Assembly: GCA_045126355.1 (NCBI GenBank) | Contig: JBGVOE010000111.1 | Span: 1 to 9,140, forward strand | Direction: 5' to 3' | DNA from: CAZSIA01 sp045126355 | GTDB lineage: Bacteria > Bacillota_I > Bacilli_A > Acholeplasmatales > Anaeroplasmataceae | Length of the DNA: 9,140 bases | In this document: positions 7,048-9,140 of the stretch, one piece after another | How the letters are laid out: the number at the start of each line of letters is the position of its first letter | Position numbering within the stretch: position 1 is the first letter of the stretch | The notes under the pieces: model-generated | What the model saw: the letters and a program-made list of their open reading frames with translations, nothing else | Database searches by the model: none | What the model was told of the DNA's origin: nothing | Made by a program: the position numbers and the translations under genes

Positions 7048-7599
7048 TTATCCAATAATGTCAGTTAATTTATTGTTGATTTCTTGGCGTGTAGTGATGA
7101 TACCATCTTCAGCAATTTCATAAATACCATTTTCGTTAGTAATTACAAGTAAGTATGGATAACCTGAAGGTAATCCTTTATCACTTAAATATTCAAATGC
7201 ACTAGCAGATGTATCTTTATTATCTTCAGCTTCTACATTTAAAACGTATAATGTATCAACTTTTGCATCAATACATGCATTTACTTTATCACTGATTTTT
7301 TCACCATTTGGATATGTTTCATAATCAGGTGAATAAACTAATACATAAATTTCGCCATTAACTTGGATATCAGAAATTGTGTATGGATTTAATACATCAT
7401 CTAAATCTTCCCAAGTAATTAACTCTGCATCAGGATATTGTTCATCAAATGATTTTTCATCATCAGCATTGTTTAATCCAACTAAGTAGATAATAGTTAA
7501 TACAATACCAGTAATAACAACGGCACTTAAGATACCGATAATAATCCAAGAACCAATATTAGATAATTTTTCTTTCTTTTTTGTTTCAATTCTTGCCAT
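7048..7599 (-). CDS. membrane-anchored protein with a thioredoxin-like outline and no CxxC
   Basis: A 183-residue protein. A short basic N-terminus (ARIETKKKEK) precedes one transmembrane helix (about 18-42, WIIIGILSAVVITGIVLT), and an acidic C-terminal domain is predicted outside the cell. The domain has the order of a thioredoxin fold: strand IYVLVYS (84-90), a helix with SDKVNACIDA, strand TLYVLNV, then a loop and GYPYLLVI (146-153) where thioredoxins carry the cis-Pro, a strand pair around GIYEIAEDG and a last helix. The CxxC expected after the first strand is replaced by PDYETYPNG and only one Cys is present, so a redox role is unlikely. The fold call is by eye. The ATG at 7599 is chosen because AAAGGAG (7614-7608) is 8 nt upstream; the upstream in-frame TTG (7617) overlaps that site. 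It has its own promoter. Confidence 0.85.
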   Translation of the reverse strand: MARIETKKKEKLSNIGSWIIIGILSAVVITGIVLTIIYLVGLNNADDEKSFDEQYPDAELITWEDLDDVLNPYTISDIQVNGEIYVLVYSPDYETYPNGEKISDKVNACIDAKVDTLYVLNVEAEDNKDTSASAFEYLSDKGLPSGYPYLLVITNENGIYEIAEDGIITTRQEINNKLTDIIG

Positions 7600-7604
7600 A
7601 AAAT

Positions 7605-7651
7605 TAGCTCCTTTCAAGAACGGTCATTTAATATTATAAATGAAGGAGCTA
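7605..7651. repeat. nested inverted repeat covering a Shine-Dalgarno site and a promoter
   Basis: TAGCTCCTT (7605-7613) and AAGGAGCTA (7643-7651) are perfect inverted repeats. Between them lies a second pair, TCATTTA (7624-7630) and TAAATGA (7637-7643). On the minus strand the outer repeat includes the Shine-Dalgarno site of the thioredoxin-like gene. Its partner lies in the spacer of that gene's promoter, so only transcripts reading through from the upstream lipoprotein gene can form the full hairpin. Confidence 0.75.
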
Positions 7652-7661
7652 TTTTTAGCAA
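7633..7661 (-). promoter_or_regulatory. promoter of the thioredoxin-like membrane-protein gene
   Basis: The minus strand reads TTGCTA (7661-7656), a 17-bp spacer and a perfect TATAAT (7638-7633). The start would be near 7626, leaving a leader of about 26 nt before the ATG at 7599. Confidence 0.7.
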
Positions 7662-7689
7662 GTTTTATCTTCGTAAATAAACCTTTTTT

Positions 7690-8664
7690 TTACTCAGTTA
7701 CAAACGAATTAGCTATTTGAGTAGCTTCTTCTAAAATAAAATTCTCATTATAGATGGTTACAAATAAATTTTCGTGGAAAAATGATAATGATTTTTCATT
7801 TAAAAATCCTACTCCACATTCTAAAATCATAACATCAGCAAACTCTCTACTAACTGTTAAAATGTCACTAACCTCTGTAACAATTGTCGATATTGTATAG
7901 ATATTTTTATCTTTAGCGTAAGTAAACAAAGTATACTCTTCTTTAATAACTGATTTTTCTAATTCATAACCTTCTGGCATAAATGTCGGAACACATTCTT
8001 TAAGTTCAGCATTTAATACACCTTCAGCCATTTCAAGTTTAATTGTATTATTGATAACTTCAGCTTTAAAATCAGATGCTTTTAAATTTGGATTATCTTT
8101 AAAAGTATTAAAATCAACAGTTATTATTGGTGTTTGATTAGCATCATATATTACATTTGAAATTGGTTTATGTGTTTTTTTATCAAATGTTGTTTTTTGC
8201 GTTTTAAGTTTTGCGTTTGTTTTTGTATCAACATTACTAGTTATCGTATAAGAATCTTCGCTAGTGGTAAAACTAGATAAAGGATCATTTGTTATATCTT
8301 TAACAATTGATTGAATCAAATACGCATGACTTGAATTTAATGGCCAATCACTATTAAATTGGAACTGTTTATTTAGTGCGGGAGTTATAACAAAAACACC
8401 ATCATTATTTTTAACAATTACTTGGACATTATTATTACTTTTATTTTGTAATCTAACTTTGTAATAATTTGGTTCAAGATAATCAACTGCGACATTAAAG
8501 GCGATATCTCCTTCAGTTTTTACAACTTTCATTTGTGCTTCTAAGCTATATTTTGTTAAATTTGAAGTATATTGGATTAACTCTTTTTTATAATCCTTGC
8601 TATCTTCTTTATCACAAGACGTTAAACAAAACAAAAACAAGACACAAATTAATATTTTTTTCAT
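7690..8664 (-). CDS. lipoprotein with a LolA/GerS-like domain and a DUF4367-like C-terminal part
   Basis: A 324-residue predicted lipoprotein. The signal peptide MKKILICVLFLFCLTSC carries the lipobox LTSC, with Cys17 lipidated, so the protein would be tethered to the outer face of the membrane. Residues about 25-205 have the repeated-strand character of LolA/LppX/RseB-fold proteins, with YYKVRLQN (67-74), a QVIVKNNDGVFVITP strand pair (81-95) and SDWPLNSSHAYL (105-116). This last motif resembles Firmicutes LolA-like proteins such as the clostridial germination lipoprotein GerS. The C-terminal part starts near VPTFMPEGYELE (225-236), a DUF4367-like pattern. Function is not established; a sporulation link is only an analogy. 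The ATG at 8664 is preferred over an in-frame ATG at 8676 because it begins a canonical signal peptide; a GGGGTGG site (8674-8668) precedes it closely. The gene is divergent from the DUF378 gene. Confidence 0.85.
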   Translation of the reverse strand: MKKILICVLFLFCLTSCDKEDSKDYKKELIQYTSNLTKYSLEAQMKVVKTEGDIAFNVAVDYLEPNYYKVRLQNKSNNNVQVIVKNNDGVFVITPALNKQFQFNSDWPLNSSHAYLIQSIVKDITNDPLSSFTTSEDSYTITSNVDTKTNAKLKTQKTTFDKKTHKPISNVIYDANQTPIITVDFNTFKDNPNLKASDFKAEVINNTIKLEMAEGVLNAELKECVPTFMPEGYELEKSVIKEEYTLFTYAKDKNIYTISTIVTEVSDILTVSREFADVMILECGVGFLNEKSLSFFHENLFVTIYNENFILEEATQIANSFVTE

Positions 8665-8765
8665 AGTCCACCCCATATTTCTAGTTAATAATATGTCTTT
8701 ATTTCAAATATTATGTATCAATTACACCTTATTGAGAAAAAATAAAAAAAGAGGAGGTAATGATT

Positions 8766-8978
8766 GTGTCAATTATTCAAAAAGTTCTATTAGTAATAAC
8801 AATAATCGGAGGTATCAACTGGTTATTAATCGGTATTTTCGATTTTAATCTTGTCCAATATATTTGTATGGATAATAAAGTTATAAGTAGAATTATATAC
8901 TCAGTAGTAGGAATAGCTTCAATAGTAAATATTGCATTATTATTTTTACGTAACAACCATCATATAGATGAGTTCTAA
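8766..8978 (+). CDS. small DUF378 (YuzA-like) integral membrane protein
   Basis: A 70-residue protein with two transmembrane helices (about 4-24 and 42-62). The DUF378 signature is clear: IIGGINWLLIGIFDFNLV (13-30), then SRIIYSVVGIAS (42-53), with a short polar tail. Its molecular function is unknown in the family. The start is a choice between ATG at 8760, only 2 nt after AGGAGG (8752-8757), and GTG at 8766, 8 nt after it. The GTG has normal spacing and gives the usual short N-terminus, so it is preferred. The gene stands alone on the plus strand, divergent from the lipoprotein gene, and is followed by a terminator. Confidence 0.88.
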   Translation: MSIIQKVLLVITIIGGINWLLIGIFDFNLVQYICMDNKVISRIIYSVVGIASIVNIALLFLRNNHHIDEF

Positions 8979-9001
8979 CAAGAAAAAAAGCCTTTAGCTA
9001 A

Positions 9002-9033
9002 ACAATATTTTTAACTTAAGCGTTTAATATTGT
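9002..9033. repeat. short inverted repeat downstream of the DUF378 gene
   Basis: ACAATATT (9002-9009) and AATATTGT (9026-9033) form an 8-bp stem, with a further AAC/GTT pairing inside. No T-run follows on either strand, so it is not a convincing terminator. It may simply stabilise the 3' end of the transcript. Confidence 0.4.
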
Positions 9034-9053
9034 AAATATACAAAAAAAGGAAT

Positions 9054-9110
9054 AAAAACTCACTATAATAGAGGAATTAAACTTCTAAAATAGTGAGTTT
9101 TTTTATTTTT
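9054..9110 (+). terminator. long hairpin terminator at the right end, probably bidirectional
   Basis: A perfect 13-bp stem (9054-9066 with 9090-9102) continues, after a small internal loop, with TAGAGG/CTTCTA. A T7 run and a further T5 follow on the plus strand. The A5 in the left arm gives a T-run on the minus strand as well. This suits the end of the DUF378 transcript meeting a convergent gene off the right edge; a minus-strand frame entering from the edge stops at 9121-9119. Bases 9111-9140 hold nothing else I can call. Confidence 0.85.
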
Positions 9111-9140
9111 ATGCATTATTAAAAAAATGAAATTAATATA

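Noticed and set aside
7600..7617. TTG start six codons upstream for the thioredoxin-like gene
   Set aside because: It overlaps the Shine-Dalgarno site that serves the ATG at 7599, which has ideal 8-nt spacing.
8597..8848. Plus-strand 83-codon open frame
   Set aside because: It covers the signal-peptide region of the lipoprotein gene on the other strand and overlaps DUF378 in another frame. It has no ribosome binding site or domain.
9119..9140. End of a minus-strand gene entering from the right edge
   Set aside because: Only six codons before a TAA are visible, so it cannot be told from chance, although the bidirectional terminator would fit it.

Overview
The window is AT-rich, ordinary chromosomal DNA from a low-GC Bacillota. 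The Shine-Dalgarno sites are strong (AAGGAGG-type), the sigma-A promoters are near consensus, and hairpin-plus-T-run terminators lie between units. All intact genes use the standard code and end in TAA or TAG. Tex, a DUF378 membrane protein and a LolA/GerS-like lipoprotein fit a Bacilli or Erysipelotrichia-type bacterium. This placement is inference; no phylogenetic marker is present.

Left end (1-478): no intact gene. It holds a small hairpin cluster of unknown role, a good terminator (212-241), and what looks like the decayed remnant of a small minus-strand membrane-protein gene. The remnant contains two perfect tandem copies of a 40-bp unit. Because 40 is not a multiple of three, the duplication shifts its frame.

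Metabolic operon (479-4431, plus strand): a near-consensus promoter drives three tightly packed genes and ends at a strong terminator. They are an Old Yellow Enzyme-family flavin/Fe-S reductase of the 2,4-dienoyl-CoA reductase/BaiCD/BaiH type, then the large (catalytic) and small (swivel) subunits of an aconitase X (AcnX) hydro-lyase. A dehydratase beside an ene-reductase suggests a two-step reductive removal of a hydroxyl group: dehydration to a conjugated C=C, then reduction of that bond. The substrate cannot be read from the sequence. This is the most interesting part of the window.

Middle (4441-7047, minus strand): a tRNA-Ser(GCU) with its own promoter and terminator, then the gene for the transcription accessory protein Tex.

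Right part (7015-9140): on the minus strand lie a membrane-anchored protein with a thioredoxin-like outline but no CxxC, and a lipoprotein with a LolA/GerS-like body. The lipoprotein gene is divergent from a small two-helix DUF378 membrane protein on the plus strand. The window ends with a long, probably bidirectional terminator hairpin.
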